This document shows, one piece after another, positions 1 through 10,358 of a stretch of DNA of 64,000 bases. The notes under the pieces are model-generated. The model was not told the DNA's origin. It saw only the letters and a program-made list of their open reading frames with translations, and did not search any database. The position numbers and the translations under genes are program-made. How positions within the stretch are numbered: the stretch's first letter is position 1; each line of letters starts with the position of its first letter. Origin of the DNA: Palsa-1150 sp964531095. GTDB lineage: Bacteria > Myxococcota_A > Polyangia > Polyangiales > Polyangiaceae. The stretch lies in NCBI GenBank assembly GCA_964531095.1, contig CAZHED010000007.1, positions 113,181 through 177,180 of the forward strand, given 5' to 3'.

Positions 1-234
1 TCCGGCGACATCGTCTTCACCGACGATCCGTTCCTGTCGCGCCGGCACGCCGTATTGCGCATGCAGGGCGGCGGTGGAAGCCTCAAAAAGCGGTTCACGC
101 TCGCCGATCTCGGTTCGTCGAACGGCACTTTCTTGCGGATACGGGACGAGGTTCGACTGCGCTCGGGCGATCACTTCCGCATCGGCCAACAGCTTTTGCG
201 ATTCGACATCGACGCGGCCCACGCTGGCGTATGA
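1..234 (+). CDS. FHA-domain protein, 3' end only
   Basis: The window opens inside this gene; 77 codons and the TGA remain. The visible part is the second half of a forkhead-associated fold: SRRH at residues 13-16 and DLGSSNGTF at 36-44, the two signature stretches that bind phosphothreonine. The protein ends a few residues after the last strand, so the FHA domain is C-terminal. The PP2C phosphatase gene starts 19 bp downstream on the same strand, and a Ser/Thr kinase lies 2 kb further on the other strand. This context fits an adaptor that reads kinase phosphorylation. Other domains upstream of the window cannot be seen. Confidence 0.85.
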   Translation, partial: SGDIVFTDDPFLSRRHAVLRMQGGGGSLKKRFTLADLGSSNGTFLRIRDEVRLRSGDHFRIGQQLLRFDIDAAHAGV

Positions 235-253
235 CGACGGAGACAGCCCGCAC

Positions 254-1528
254 GTGACGCAGCCCGAGACCCCCCGAGAAGCGCCGGATCTCGGCGACTC
301 GTCCGCGCCGACGAGCGACCCGCTCGCTTCTCGAGCCCCGCCCGCTCGTGGCGAGATCCGTGTCAAGCTCTTCGCGCGGACCGACGTCGGGCAGATTCGC
401 GAGCACAACGAGGACAACTTCCTCGTCGCCGACTTGACGCGAAAGACTCGCGGGCTGCTCGAGGCCAATCGCGCCGGGGTCGTGGGAAAGCACGGATCCC
501 TCTTCGCGGTGTGCGACGGGATGGGCGGCGCGGCGGCCGGCGAGATCGCCAGCCAACTCGCGGTCGACATTCTCTACGAGAGAATGACCGAGGCGCTCGA
601 CGACGCGTTGCCGCTCTCGCGCGACGAGCTCGCCCGGCGCCTCGTTCACAGCATCGAGGCCGCGGGGCTTCGCATCTTTCAGGAGGCTAAGCTCGACCGA
701 ACACGCCGCGGAATGGGGACCACCGTGACTGCGGCGGCGCTCGTCGACGACTACCTCTTTTTTGCGCAGGTGGGCGACTCACGCGCGTACGTGCTGCGCG
801 ACGCGCGATTGGTGCAGTTGACCCGCGATCAGTCGCTGGTCAACCAGCTCATCGAAGCGGGCCAGCTGACCGAGGAGGAGGCGGAGACGTTCGAGCACAA
901 CAACATCATTTTGCAGGCTCTCGGCACTGCCGACACGGTCCAGGTCGACCTGACGTTCTGCGAGCTTCGGCGCGGGGACACGCTGCTGCTTTGCTCGGAC
1001 GGGCTCAGCGGGATGGTCCGATTCGAGGACATCCGGGAGGTCCTCCAGTCGACGCCCGAGCCGATCGAGGCCTGCAAGGTGCTCACCGAGCGCGCGAATC
1101 AAGCGGGGGGCCACGACAACATCACCGTCATCGTGGTTCGGTTCGACGGCGATGGGTTGAAGGATCCCGGGGGCGACACCGAGCCGCACAAGTACCGCAA
1201 GTACGCGCTTCCCGAGCCGCCGAACGATCCCGCCGAGCGCCCCCGCCGAACGCTTCCGGAGATGCGCCCGATCCAGTCCCGCCCACCTGGAGCGGGCTCC
1301 GGCGCGCCGCAGGGGCTCGGGTCGACGTTCGTCTACTCGCCACCCGCGAAGGCGAGCATCCCCCCCTCGGCAGCGCGGGGGGGAACCGCGCTGAGCGCAG
1401 GCCCTCCGACGTTCGATGACGACCGAATCGACATCCCGGGCACGCACGTCCCTGCGTGGGTCGTCGCGGCCCTCGTCGTTGGCGTCATGCTGGTGCTAGC
1501 GGCCACCGCGTTTCTATTCTTGCGCTAG
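254..1528 (+). CDS. PP2C-family Ser/Thr protein phosphatase with C-terminal membrane anchor
   Basis: A metal-dependent phosphatase that would reverse Hanks-kinase phosphorylation. The PP2C motifs appear in order: NED at residues 52-54, CDGMGG near 87-92, VGDSRAY, CSDGLSG and GGHDNITV, so the metal-binding aspartates are present. A Pro/Ser-rich linker follows, then one hydrophobic helix at about 399-422 ending in LFLR, which suggests a membrane-anchored enzyme with a cytoplasmic catalytic domain. The chosen start is GTG with GGAGA about 10 bp upstream, just after the FHA gene stop. An ATG-initiated extension to base 74 is open but would overlap the whole visible FHA end, so it was rejected. 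Confidence 0.9.
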   Translation: MTQPETPREAPDLGDSSAPTSDPLASRAPPARGEIRVKLFARTDVGQIREHNEDNFLVADLTRKTRGLLEANRAGVVGKHGSLFAVCDGMGGAAAGEIASQLAVDILYERMTEALDDALPLSRDELARRLVHSIEAAGLRIFQEAKLDRTRRGMGTTVTAAALVDDYLFFAQVGDSRAYVLRDARLVQLTRDQSLVNQLIEAGQLTEEEAETFEHNNIILQALGTADTVQVDLTFCELRRGDTLLLCSDGLSGMVRFEDIREVLQSTPEPIEACKVLTERANQAGGHDNITVIVVRFDGDGLKDPGGDTEPHKYRKYALPEPPNDPAERPRRTLPEMRPIQSRPPGAGSGAPQGLGSTFVYSPPAKASIPPSAARGGTALSAGPPTFDDDRIDIPGTHVPAWVVAALVVGVMLVLAATAFLFLR

Positions 1529-1589
1529 GCCCCATATCCGCCGGTCCATCGAAGGCTCACGGGACGTGGACGTGGACGGAGGGGCAACC

Positions 1590-2295
1590 GACCTCGTCCT
1601 ATCCGCTACGGATNNNNNNNNNNNNNNNNNNNNNNNNNNNNNNNNNNNNNNNNNNNNNNNNNNNNNNNNNNNNNNNNNNNNNNNNNNNNNNNNNNNNNNN
1701 NNNNNNNNNNNNNTCCATCCGCTTCGGATCGCGATCCATCCGCTTCGGATCGCGATCCAGACGCTCATGACCTCGTCTTGTCCGCTCTCCATCGCGATCC
1801 AGACGCTCCGGATCGCGGTCCAGACCCCGATGCCCTCGTCCCATCCGCTCTCGATCGCGATCCATCCGCTCCGGGTCGCGATCCAGACGCTCATGACCTC
1901 GTCTGTCCGCTCTCCATCGCGACCCGGACCGTTCCGGGTCGCGGTCCAGACCCTCATGACCTCGTCTTGTCCGCTCTCCATCGCGATCGAGAGGCTCCGA
2001 ATCGAGTCTCATCCGCTCTCCTTCACGATCCAGCAGCGATGAATCGCCGCTCCGACGCTCACGAGCGCGCTTGTTCCGCTCTGGGTCGCCGGTCGGAGGC
2101 TCATTCGCCCCTCCGGTGCGCCACGACGCGCGATCCGGAAGCTCGCGGCCGCGTCCTCGGGGCTCTTCATCGCGGCTCGAAGGCGCAAGGGGACCTCTTG
2201 TCCCGCATGCATGGCGGGTCGGAAACGGCGGGGCGCGTCGAGTCTGCGACGAATCGCCATTCGAGAGCTCATGAACGCGTCTTGTCCGCATTGCC
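1590..2295. repeat. 21-bp / 63-bp degenerate tandem-repeat array, interrupted by an assembly gap
   Basis: This 800-bp stretch after the phosphatase gene holds no recognisable gene. From 1735 four 63-bp units follow each other (1735-1797, 1798-1860, 1861-1922, 1923-1986), each a 21-bp unit plus a 42-bp unit. An extra 21-bp copy lies at 1714-1734. Unit junctions carry GGATCGCGATCC, a perfect 12-bp palindrome, or near variants of it. The repeats decay towards 2295, and the sequence left of the gap (1590-1613) already resembles the 42-bp unit. Because 21 is a multiple of three, several frames stay open. Read on the minus strand one frame gives seven-residue RD/ER-rich repeats; read on the plus strand another gives a 21-residue repeat. 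Confidence 0.85.
1614..1713. other. Assembly gap (100 N) inside the tandem-repeat array
   Basis: Exactly 100 N. Unlike the two later gaps its flanks are not identical. Both flanks belong to the repeat array, so repeat collapse is the likely cause and the true length is unknown. Confidence 0.95.
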
Positions 2296-2327
2296 AACGG
2301 CGACGCTCGCGCTATCGTTGCGAGGCG

Positions 2328-2597
2328 ATGAGCAAGGCGATCTCGTCGGAGCAGGAGGGGCTCGTCGTCGCGTCGCAGGACGTCCTCTTCGAGTCGATCG
2401 AGTCGGCCTGCTGCGACGCATGCGGACGCCCGGTCGAGACCGAGGGCGATGGGTACGGGCTTCCAGGAAGCGGCGTGTACCTGTGGCAGCGCGGCGACCA
2501 CGTGCAGATCGAAAAGGTTCCCCTCTGCGCCTCGTGCGCGTCCGCCATCGGGATGGCGGCGCTAGCCCGCTGGGAGATCGAAGAAGAAGAGGGGTGA
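2328..2597 (+). CDS. Small two-CxxC protein, probable zinc ribbon
   Basis: An 89-residue protein of unknown function. It carries two CxxC pairs, CDAC near residue 24 and CASC near residue 71, spaced as in a zinc ribbon, with GxGVYLWQRGD between them and an acidic C-terminus. The ATG at 2328 has GAGG just upstream and lies beyond the end of the repeat array. Longer forms starting at 2211 or 2271 would begin inside repeat-derived sequence and are less likely. It converges with the gene at 2645. No family was recognised. Confidence 0.6.
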   Translation: MSKAISSEQEGLVVASQDVLFESIESACCDACGRPVETEGDGYGLPGSGVYLWQRGDHVQIEKVPLCASCASAIGMAALARWEIEEEEG

Positions 2598-2644
2598 CCG
2601 CCGCTCGCCTGGCAATCACCGGCCAGAGCTTGCGCCGAGCCGCA

Positions 2645-3424
2645 CTAATGCACGTCGTGCCCGCGTTGATTTGCGAGATCGACGGGGGGCCGCCGTTGTA
2701 GATGCTCTAGGCAGAGAGCGCGCACACTCAGCGGCACGCCCGGCAGGCGCGCCACCAAGTCGAGCTCCGGTCGCAAGAGCAGCCCGGCGATCCGCGCGGC
2801 GATCTCGGGGGGTGTGCCCGGATTGACCACCAGGGCAATGCGGACGCGCGGGCCGTGCGCCCACCTCGTCGACCGTGCGATCTCCGCCAGCACTTCGGCC
2901 CTTCCCGGTCGCCTTGCCGCGAGGCGCACCACGTCGTCCTCCGTAATCCGCGGATTGCCGAGCAGCGAGCGGATGACGTCGGGGTGCGGGTCTGCGAGCA
3001 GGCGCTGCATGGTCTCGCGGTCGGGGCGACGGGCGAGGTACTTGCGCTGACCAAGGGGCGGCGCTGCCCCATCGCGCGCTGCACCCAGCGGGCGGCTACG
3101 CAGCGGCGAGTGCGCCGCGGCCGCGTCGGGCGCGCGAACGAGCCGCTCTAGAGCGAGGAGCGATTCTCCGGCTGCCTGTTCGCGCAGGCGCTGGACGATT
3201 TCGTCCATACCCTGGGCATTGAGGGCGTCCACGATGGCGAGGAGCACTTCGCGCGCCGACGCCTCCGCTTGCTCGGCGCGCTCGCACACGATGTCGAGCA
3301 CCCGAGCGAGCTGCTCGACGTCCCACGTTCTGACGACGCTCGCGACGTACGACGCCCGGAGCGCCGCACCGGCCAGCGAAAGAGTCGCTCGGACAAGGGC
3401 CTCGGCGCGTTCGTATCGGTCCAT
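2645..3424 (-). CDS. Helical-repeat protein downstream of the Ser/Thr kinase
   Basis: A 259-residue, Leu/Ala/Arg-rich, all-helical protein without signal peptide or membrane segments. The central part contains stretches such as HPDVIRSLLGNPRITEDDVV, which resemble leucine-rich-variant or HEAT-like repeats of DUF2336 type; this family call is tentative. The start ATG at 3424 lies 19 bp after the kinase stop, so it is probably cotranscribed with the kinase and may be its partner or substrate. That role is inferred only from position. Confidence 0.7.
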   Translation of the reverse strand: MDRYERAEALVRATLSLAGAALRASYVASVVRTWDVEQLARVLDIVCERAEQAEASAREVLLAIVDALNAQGMDEIVQRLREQAAGESLLALERLVRAPDAAAAHSPLRSRPLGAARDGAAPPLGQRKYLARRPDRETMQRLLADPHPDVIRSLLGNPRITEDDVVRLAARRPGRAEVLAEIARSTRWAHGPRVRIALVVNPGTPPEIAARIAGLLLRPELDLVARLPGVPLSVRALCLEHLQRRPPVDLANQRGHDVH

Positions 3425-3443
3425 CGGATTCGCAACGGCCCGA

Positions 3444-4859
3444 TCAGATGCCCAGGTCGATTGGCTTCTTCTTTTCCGGAGTCGGTACGGTGGCCGGCGG
3501 CGCGGTGGCCGTGGGCCCGATGACGGGGGCGGTGGACGGCCTTGTGGCGCCGGGCTTCGCGACGAAGGCGGGTTTGGCGACGGCTGGCCGCGGGGCCGGC
3601 TTCGGCTCGATCGGCAGCGGCACGAGAGCGGCTGCGGACGCCGTTTCCGGCGGGTGGACCACGGCCGTAACGGCTGCGGGCGGCTCGACCGCCATGGCAT
3701 CGGGGACGAGGACCACGCTGGCGGTCGCCGCCGTCAGCGCCGCCTCTCCGGACGCGACGCCCTTGTCTTTCAAGGCGAACGACACGCCCGCGATCCCGGC
3801 GGTGAGAACGACGAGGCCGGCGCCGACGGTCGCGAGCACGGGCACCCGAGCGCGCACGCGCGCCTGCCCCACGCCGTAGGTTTGAGCGATCGGTGTCCCG
3901 GTGGAGGTGCCTGCCTGCGGTCGCGGCGTCGTTCCATAGACCAGCTGCGGCATGCTTCCCGTTCGAGAGGCCGGTGGCGGCCCCAGTTCGCCGATTTCGC
4001 CCGCCGAACGCCCGAACGCCACCACCAGACCATCGCCGAGTTCTTTGGCGGTCTGGAAGCGCAGCGCCGGGTCGCGCTGCGCAGCCTTTGCCCACCAAGC
4101 ATCGATCGCGGGTGGCAGATCACGTGCGAAGTAAGACGGGAGCGGCATCGGCGCGACGATGATCTTCATGAGAAGGTCGCCCAGCGCTTCGCTCTCGAAG
4201 GGCCGCTGCCCGGTGAGCGCCTCGAACACGATGACCGCGAGCGACCAGAGGTCACTCCGTGCGTCGACCGCCTTGGTACCCTGCGCCTGCTCGGGGCTCA
4301 TGTAATACGGCGTGCCGAGCATCGCTCCGGTCCGGGTGCTCGTTCCGGGAGCGCCCGCGCCAGTCGCCTTGGCGATGCCGAAGTCGAGCACTTTGGTGAC
4401 CTCCCGGTCGTCGTCGCGAACGAGGAAGATGTTGTCGGGCTTGAGATCGCGGTGAACGATGCCCTGCGAGTGCGCTTTGGTCAGCGCGCGGCAGACCTGC
4501 GTCACGATCGTCAAGAGCTCGTGCGGCGGCAGGCGGCCCACGCGCGCCAGGCGTTTGCCGAGATCTTCACCCTCGAGCAGTTCCATGGCGATGTACGGCG
4601 TGCCCTCGCACACGCCGTGATCGAGGATCTGCACAACGTGCGGGCTTCGCAGGTGCGCGGCGGCCTTGGCTTCGCGCTCGAAGCGCGCCTGAATCTCCGG
4701 GAGCTGCGCCCCCTCCCCTTCGATGAATTTGACGGCGCAGGGGACGTCCAGGCCGAGGTGCGTCGCGTGCCATACCGAGCCCATCCCGCCCCGGCCGAGC
4801 AGGCGGTTAAGGCGAAACCGCTCGGCGATGACTACGTTCTGTGCCGGCTGGATCGGCAT
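3444..4859 (-). CDS. Hanks-type Ser/Thr protein kinase with one transmembrane helix
   Basis: The catalytic domain fills residues 1-290: glycine loop GRGGMG at 22-27, lysine 44, HRDLKPDN at 136-143, DFG at 159-161 and SPEQ in the activation region, so the kinase looks active. A helix at about 335-356 (VLATVGAGLVVLTAG) follows, then an Ala/Pro/Lys-rich outer tail without a sensor domain, ending PEKKKPIDLGI. It is divergent from clpS with about 60 bp between the start codons. With the PP2C and FHA genes nearby this is a small phosphosignalling locus. Its length (471 aa) is usual for myxobacterial kinases. Confidence 0.93.
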   Translation of the reverse strand: MPIQPAQNVVIAERFRLNRLLGRGGMGSVWHATHLGLDVPCAVKFIEGEGAQLPEIQARFEREAKAAAHLRSPHVVQILDHGVCEGTPYIAMELLEGEDLGKRLARVGRLPPHELLTIVTQVCRALTKAHSQGIVHRDLKPDNIFLVRDDDREVTKVLDFGIAKATGAGAPGTSTRTGAMLGTPYYMSPEQAQGTKAVDARSDLWSLAVIVFEALTGQRPFESEALGDLLMKIIVAPMPLPSYFARDLPPAIDAWWAKAAQRDPALRFQTAKELGDGLVVAFGRSAGEIGELGPPPASRTGSMPQLVYGTTPRPQAGTSTGTPIAQTYGVGQARVRARVPVLATVGAGLVVLTAGIAGVSFALKDKGVASGEAALTAATASVVLVPDAMAVEPPAAVTAVVHPPETASAAALVPLPIEPKPAPRPAVAKPAFVAKPGATRPSTAPVIGPTATAPPATVPTPEKKKPIDLGI

Positions 4860-4920
4860 GATACGGCAGCGTCACTGTAGCACTACTGCGCGGCGTCGAA
4901 GAGGGCGTTATGTTGGGTGA

Positions 4921-5241
4921 ATGCCGCCCGGCCCACCCGACCCTCGTCGCGAAGACGACGTCGAGGTCGAAGAACGGAAAAAGACGGCGCTCCCGAAGCG
5001 CTATCACGTCTATTTCCACAACGACGACTACACGACGATGGAATACGTCGTCGACGTCCTCCGACGCTTCTTTCACAAGAACGAGACCGAGGCCCTCTAC
5101 ATCATGCTGACGGTCCACAAAAAAGGGAAAGCGATCGCGGGGGTTTACCCTCGCGACGTCGCGGAAACGAAGGTGGCCGAGGTCATGCGCGACGCGCGCG
5201 AGCACGGGCACCCGCTTCTTGTCACGGCCGAACCGGAGTGA
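4921..5241 (+). CDS. clpS: ATP-dependent Clp protease adaptor ClpS
   Basis: The N-recognin that hands N-degron proteins to ClpA. The 106-residue protein has the family core YHVYFHNDDYTTMEYVV, with the Asn-Asp-Asp substrate pocket and the conserved Met, then HKKGKAIAGVYPRDVAETK. An acidic, charged N-terminal tail of about 25 residues, typical of ClpS, precedes it. It is 10 bp upstream of clpA, the classic adaptor-unfoldase operon. The start was taken at ATG 4921; no strong Shine-Dalgarno is visible. Confidence 0.95.
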   Translation: MPPGPPDPRREDDVEVEERKKTALPKRYHVYFHNDDYTTMEYVVDVLRRFFHKNETEALYIMLTVHKKGKAIAGVYPRDVAETKVAEVMRDAREHGHPLLVTAEPE

Positions 5242-5251
5242 GTAGGCGACC

Positions 5252-7582
<2,331 letters not shown>

Positions 7583-7691
7583 CCAAGAAGGAATCCAAGG
7601 CCGATCGGCACCTCGATGACGGGACCGCCCCGGGTCGGGACCCTTCCGAACGGTCGCCCAATCGCGGCGCATCCGATTATGATCGGAGCCC

Positions 7692-8180
7692 ATGACCACA
7701 CCGCTGGTGTCGATCCTGATGGGCAGCAAGAGCGATCTCGATGTGATGCAAGCAGCGCGCGACGCGCTCGCAGAGTTCGAGGTTCCGAGCGAGACGCGCG
7801 TGCTGAGCGCACATCGAACGCCAGCCGCGCTCACCGAATACTTGGCCGCGGCACCAGCGCGCGGGATCGAGGCGTTCATCGCGGGAGCCGGCGGGGCGGC
7901 TCACCTGCCAGGCGTCGTCGCCGCGAACACGACACTGCCGGTGCTCGGGGTTCCGATTCCGTCCGGGCATCTTCTCGGCCTGGACGCGCTGCTGGCGATC
8001 GTTCAGATGCCCAAAGGTGTTCCAGTCGCCACGTTCGCCGTGGGCAAAGCGGGCGCTGCCAACGCGGCGCTCTTCGCCGTCGCCATCCTTGCCGCCAGGC
8101 GACCCGAGCTCGGACAACGGCTCGTCGCCTGGCGCAAGTCCCAGGCAGACAGGCTGCTGAAGGAGTCGAACGTCGACTAG
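7692..8180 (+). CDS. purE: N5-carboxyaminoimidazole ribonucleotide mutase PurE
   Basis: Class I PurE converting N5-CAIR to CAIR in purine synthesis. The 162-residue protein shows GSKSDLDVM at the start, SAHRTP near residue 40, AGAGGAAHLPGVVA, and GVPIPSG, with the active-site Ser and His in place. GGAG precedes the ATG by 5 bp, and a TATGAT box lies 10-15 bp upstream, close to the start codon. The usual partner purK is not adjacent; a radical SAM gene follows after 44 bp. Confidence 0.93.
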   Translation: MTTPLVSILMGSKSDLDVMQAARDALAEFEVPSETRVLSAHRTPAALTEYLAAAPARGIEAFIAGAGGAAHLPGVVAANTTLPVLGVPIPSGHLLGLDALLAIVQMPKGVPVATFAVGKAGAANAALFAVAILAARRPELGQRLVAWRKSQADRLLKESNVD

Positions 8181-8224
8181 GCGTCGCTCCACTCTCCTCC
8201 GCGCACCCCCCGTCGTAGCTGCAC

Positions 8225-9328
8225 GTGGGGATACGTGGAGCCGCACGGATTCTCGTCGCCTTGACGGAAACGCCTGTTCAGTCACAAGCTCTCCGGGTGC
8301 CCTCCCCGCTCCGCCCGGTCGCCAACCCGCCGAACCCCTGGGCGAGCAGCGACGTCGAGTACTTGGAAGGCGAAGCGCCCCACGCTGCGCTCGAAGTCTA
8401 CGAAGACCACACCCGCGGAATCCTCGCGCACAACGACAGCCCGGACGTCGGGTTCTCCTGGAGCGTCAACCCCTACCGGGGCTGCTTTCACGCATGCGCC
8501 TATTGCTACGCGCGGCCGTCGCACGAGTACTTGAGCTTCGGCGCGGGGACTGACTTCGAACGCAAGATCGTCGTGAAGACGCGTGCGCCCGCGCTCTTGC
8601 GCGAGGCGTTCGACGAGCCCGGATGGCGCGGCGAGCTTGTGGCGTTCAGCGGCGTGACCGACTGCTACCAACCGCTGGAGACGAGCTACCGGCTGACCCG
8701 TGGGTGCCTGGAAGTGTGCGTCGAGTACCGAAATCCAGCGGCGATCATCACCAAGGCGGCTCTCGTCGAGAGAGACGTCGATCTCCTCCAGGAGCTATCG
8801 CGGGTCGCGCGCGCTGGCGTCGGCGTCAGCGTCCCCTTTTGGGACGACGCCAAGGCTCGCGCGATCGAGCCTTTCGTCACGACCCCCGGCCGGCGCATTC
8901 GCACGATCGAGCGGCTCGCGCGGGCGGGGGTACCGGTCGGCGTGATGGTGGCCCCGATCATCCCCGGGTTGAACGACGAGGACATGGCCGATGTGCTGCG
9001 CGCGGCGCGCGACGCCGGCGCCAGTTGGGCCGGCTACGTTTTGCTCCGGCTTCCCGGTCCGGTCAAAGAGGTGTTCGAAGAGCGCCTGCGAGCGTCGCTG
9101 CCGCTGCGCGCAGACCGGGTGCTGCGCCGCATCCGCGAGACACGCGGGGGCAAGATGTACGACGCGCGCTTCGGCGTCCGCGGCCGAGGAGAAGGGCACT
9201 ATGCCTTCGCGATTCAGGCTCTGTTCGAGCAGACGGCGAAGTCCCTTGGTCTAGAGACGCGCGGATTCGCGACCGACGGCGGACCGACCACCTTTCAGCG
9301 ACCGCGCGGGCAGATGGCTTTGTTCTAG
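8225..9328 (+). CDS. PA0069-type radical SAM protein
   Basis: A 367-residue SPL-like radical SAM enzyme of the PA0069/Rv2578c type, whose reaction is unknown. The iron-sulfur motif CFHACAYC (CxxxCxxC) follows NPYRG, and ARPSHEYLSFGAGTDFE is characteristic of this family, as is VAPIIPGLND in the second half. It starts at GTG 8225. Other GTG or ATG codons in the first 50 residues cannot be excluded, because the conserved part begins around residue 42. It has no membrane segments. Confidence 0.9.
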   Translation: MGIRGAARILVALTETPVQSQALRVPSPLRPVANPPNPWASSDVEYLEGEAPHAALEVYEDHTRGILAHNDSPDVGFSWSVNPYRGCFHACAYCYARPSHEYLSFGAGTDFERKIVVKTRAPALLREAFDEPGWRGELVAFSGVTDCYQPLETSYRLTRGCLEVCVEYRNPAAIITKAALVERDVDLLQELSRVARAGVGVSVPFWDDAKARAIEPFVTTPGRRIRTIERLARAGVPVGVMVAPIIPGLNDEDMADVLRAARDAGASWAGYVLLRLPGPVKEVFEERLRASLPLRADRVLRRIRETRGGKMYDARFGVRGRGEGHYAFAIQALFEQTAKSLGLETRGFATDGGPTTFQRPRGQMALF

Positions 9329-9403
9329 CGTGGACGTTGGGCCAGCGGATAGGGGGTCGTGCCCTAGAGCGGCCGTGTCGTCGGAGCGCTAAGAGATACC
9401 CTC

Positions 9404-10153
9404 TTGGACCGCCTTCGCGTCTCACCGCTACTGGGCTTCACCGCGCTCAGCCTCGCGCTGCACACGGCGGCTTTCTTGACGGTCCGGCGCGGAGCGGACC
9501 GATCGTCGCCCTCCGCATTCGACGAGCGGTCGCAAACGCTTGCCGGGGAAACGCTGGATGTCGATCCGCCCGCCCTCGCGCCAGCAGACGACGAGTCGGC
9601 CAGCAAGGCTCCGGCTCCGAGCGCAGCCGCGGCCACGGCGCGACCTCCTGCCTTTCGAGGCCGGCTCGCCGCCGCGAGCGCCGCGGCCGCTGCGGCTCCC
9701 CCTGCCCTCTTCGGCGCCGTCGGCGTCCGCTTCGCAACCGATCTCGCCACGACGTTCACGCGCGCATTTCCCCAGGCCGCGAGCGCTGACCCGATATGGT
9801 CCTCCGTGCCTTTCGGCAGCGCAGGGCGAGCCGAGGTCGCTCTGGTGCTCGACGACGAAGGCCACCTTGCCAGAAGCGGAATCGACGGCTCCCCCTCCGA
9901 GGCATTGCGCAGGGGCATCGAGCGCACGCTCGTTCTGCTCGCCACGCGCGAGTTCACGGCACGCGGGGCGGTGACCAGGCTGCGCGTTGCCGCGCGGGTG
10001 TCGCGCGACGACGTGCACGACGGATTGCACGGCGATCTCTTCGCGCTGAGCGCAGGCAGCTTCGCTGGCGACGTCGGCGCGGCATTCTTCGCGTTGCCTG
10101 CCGCCGCCGGCCCCGGCCGGCGTGTGGACGTGGAAATTCGGCTGCTGCCGTAG
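9404..10153 (+). CDS. Hypothetical protein with N-terminal membrane anchor and periplasmic TonB-like tail
   Basis: A 249-residue protein starting at TTG. A single hydrophobic helix (GFTALSLALHTAAFLTV) near residues 11-27 is followed by a long Ala/Pro/Ser-rich linker and a C-terminal domain with VALVLDDEGHLARSGIDG. That layout resembles TonB or energy-transduction proteins, which have a short anchor, a linker and a small folded end, but no TonB C-terminal motif is clear. The function is unknown. It precedes another secreted Pro-rich protein on the same strand. Confidence 0.6.
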   Translation: MDRLRVSPLLGFTALSLALHTAAFLTVRRGADRSSPSAFDERSQTLAGETLDVDPPALAPADDESASKAPAPSAAAATARPPAFRGRLAAASAAAAAAPPALFGAVGVRFATDLATTFTRAFPQAASADPIWSSVPFGSAGRAEVALVLDDEGHLARSGIDGSPSEALRRGIERTLVLLATREFTARGAVTRLRVAARVSRDDVHDGLHGDLFALSAGSFAGDVGAAFFALPAAAGPGRRVDVEIRLLP

Positions 10154-10358
10154 GGGCTTGGCGCCGGAGCTCGGCGTGAGGTCGCGCCGGCGGACTCCTG
10201 CAACGCCCCGCCACACGATCACGCCCGCGCCCCAAGCCGCATCGTCCAATCAGGTGCGAAGAAGGAGAGAACCTTGCGAAGACGCGGCGGCACTGCCGTT
10301 GCACTCAGCCTTCGTCGAAGAGCATTCGAATTGGCGAATTGCTCGGGGAGGCCTGATC

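Noticed and set aside
1599..2501. A long open frame on the minus strand through the repeat array, coding seven-residue RD/ER repeats
   Set aside because: Openness is explained by the 21-bp period and crosses a 100-N gap; no start with ribosome-binding site and it runs antisense through the 2328 gene. Kept only as a finding about the repeat.
9345..9370. A second copy of the CTAG hairpin-element motif (GGTCGTGCCCTAG)
   Set aside because: Only 12 of 14 bases resemble the core and no terminal repeats or hairpins accompany it.
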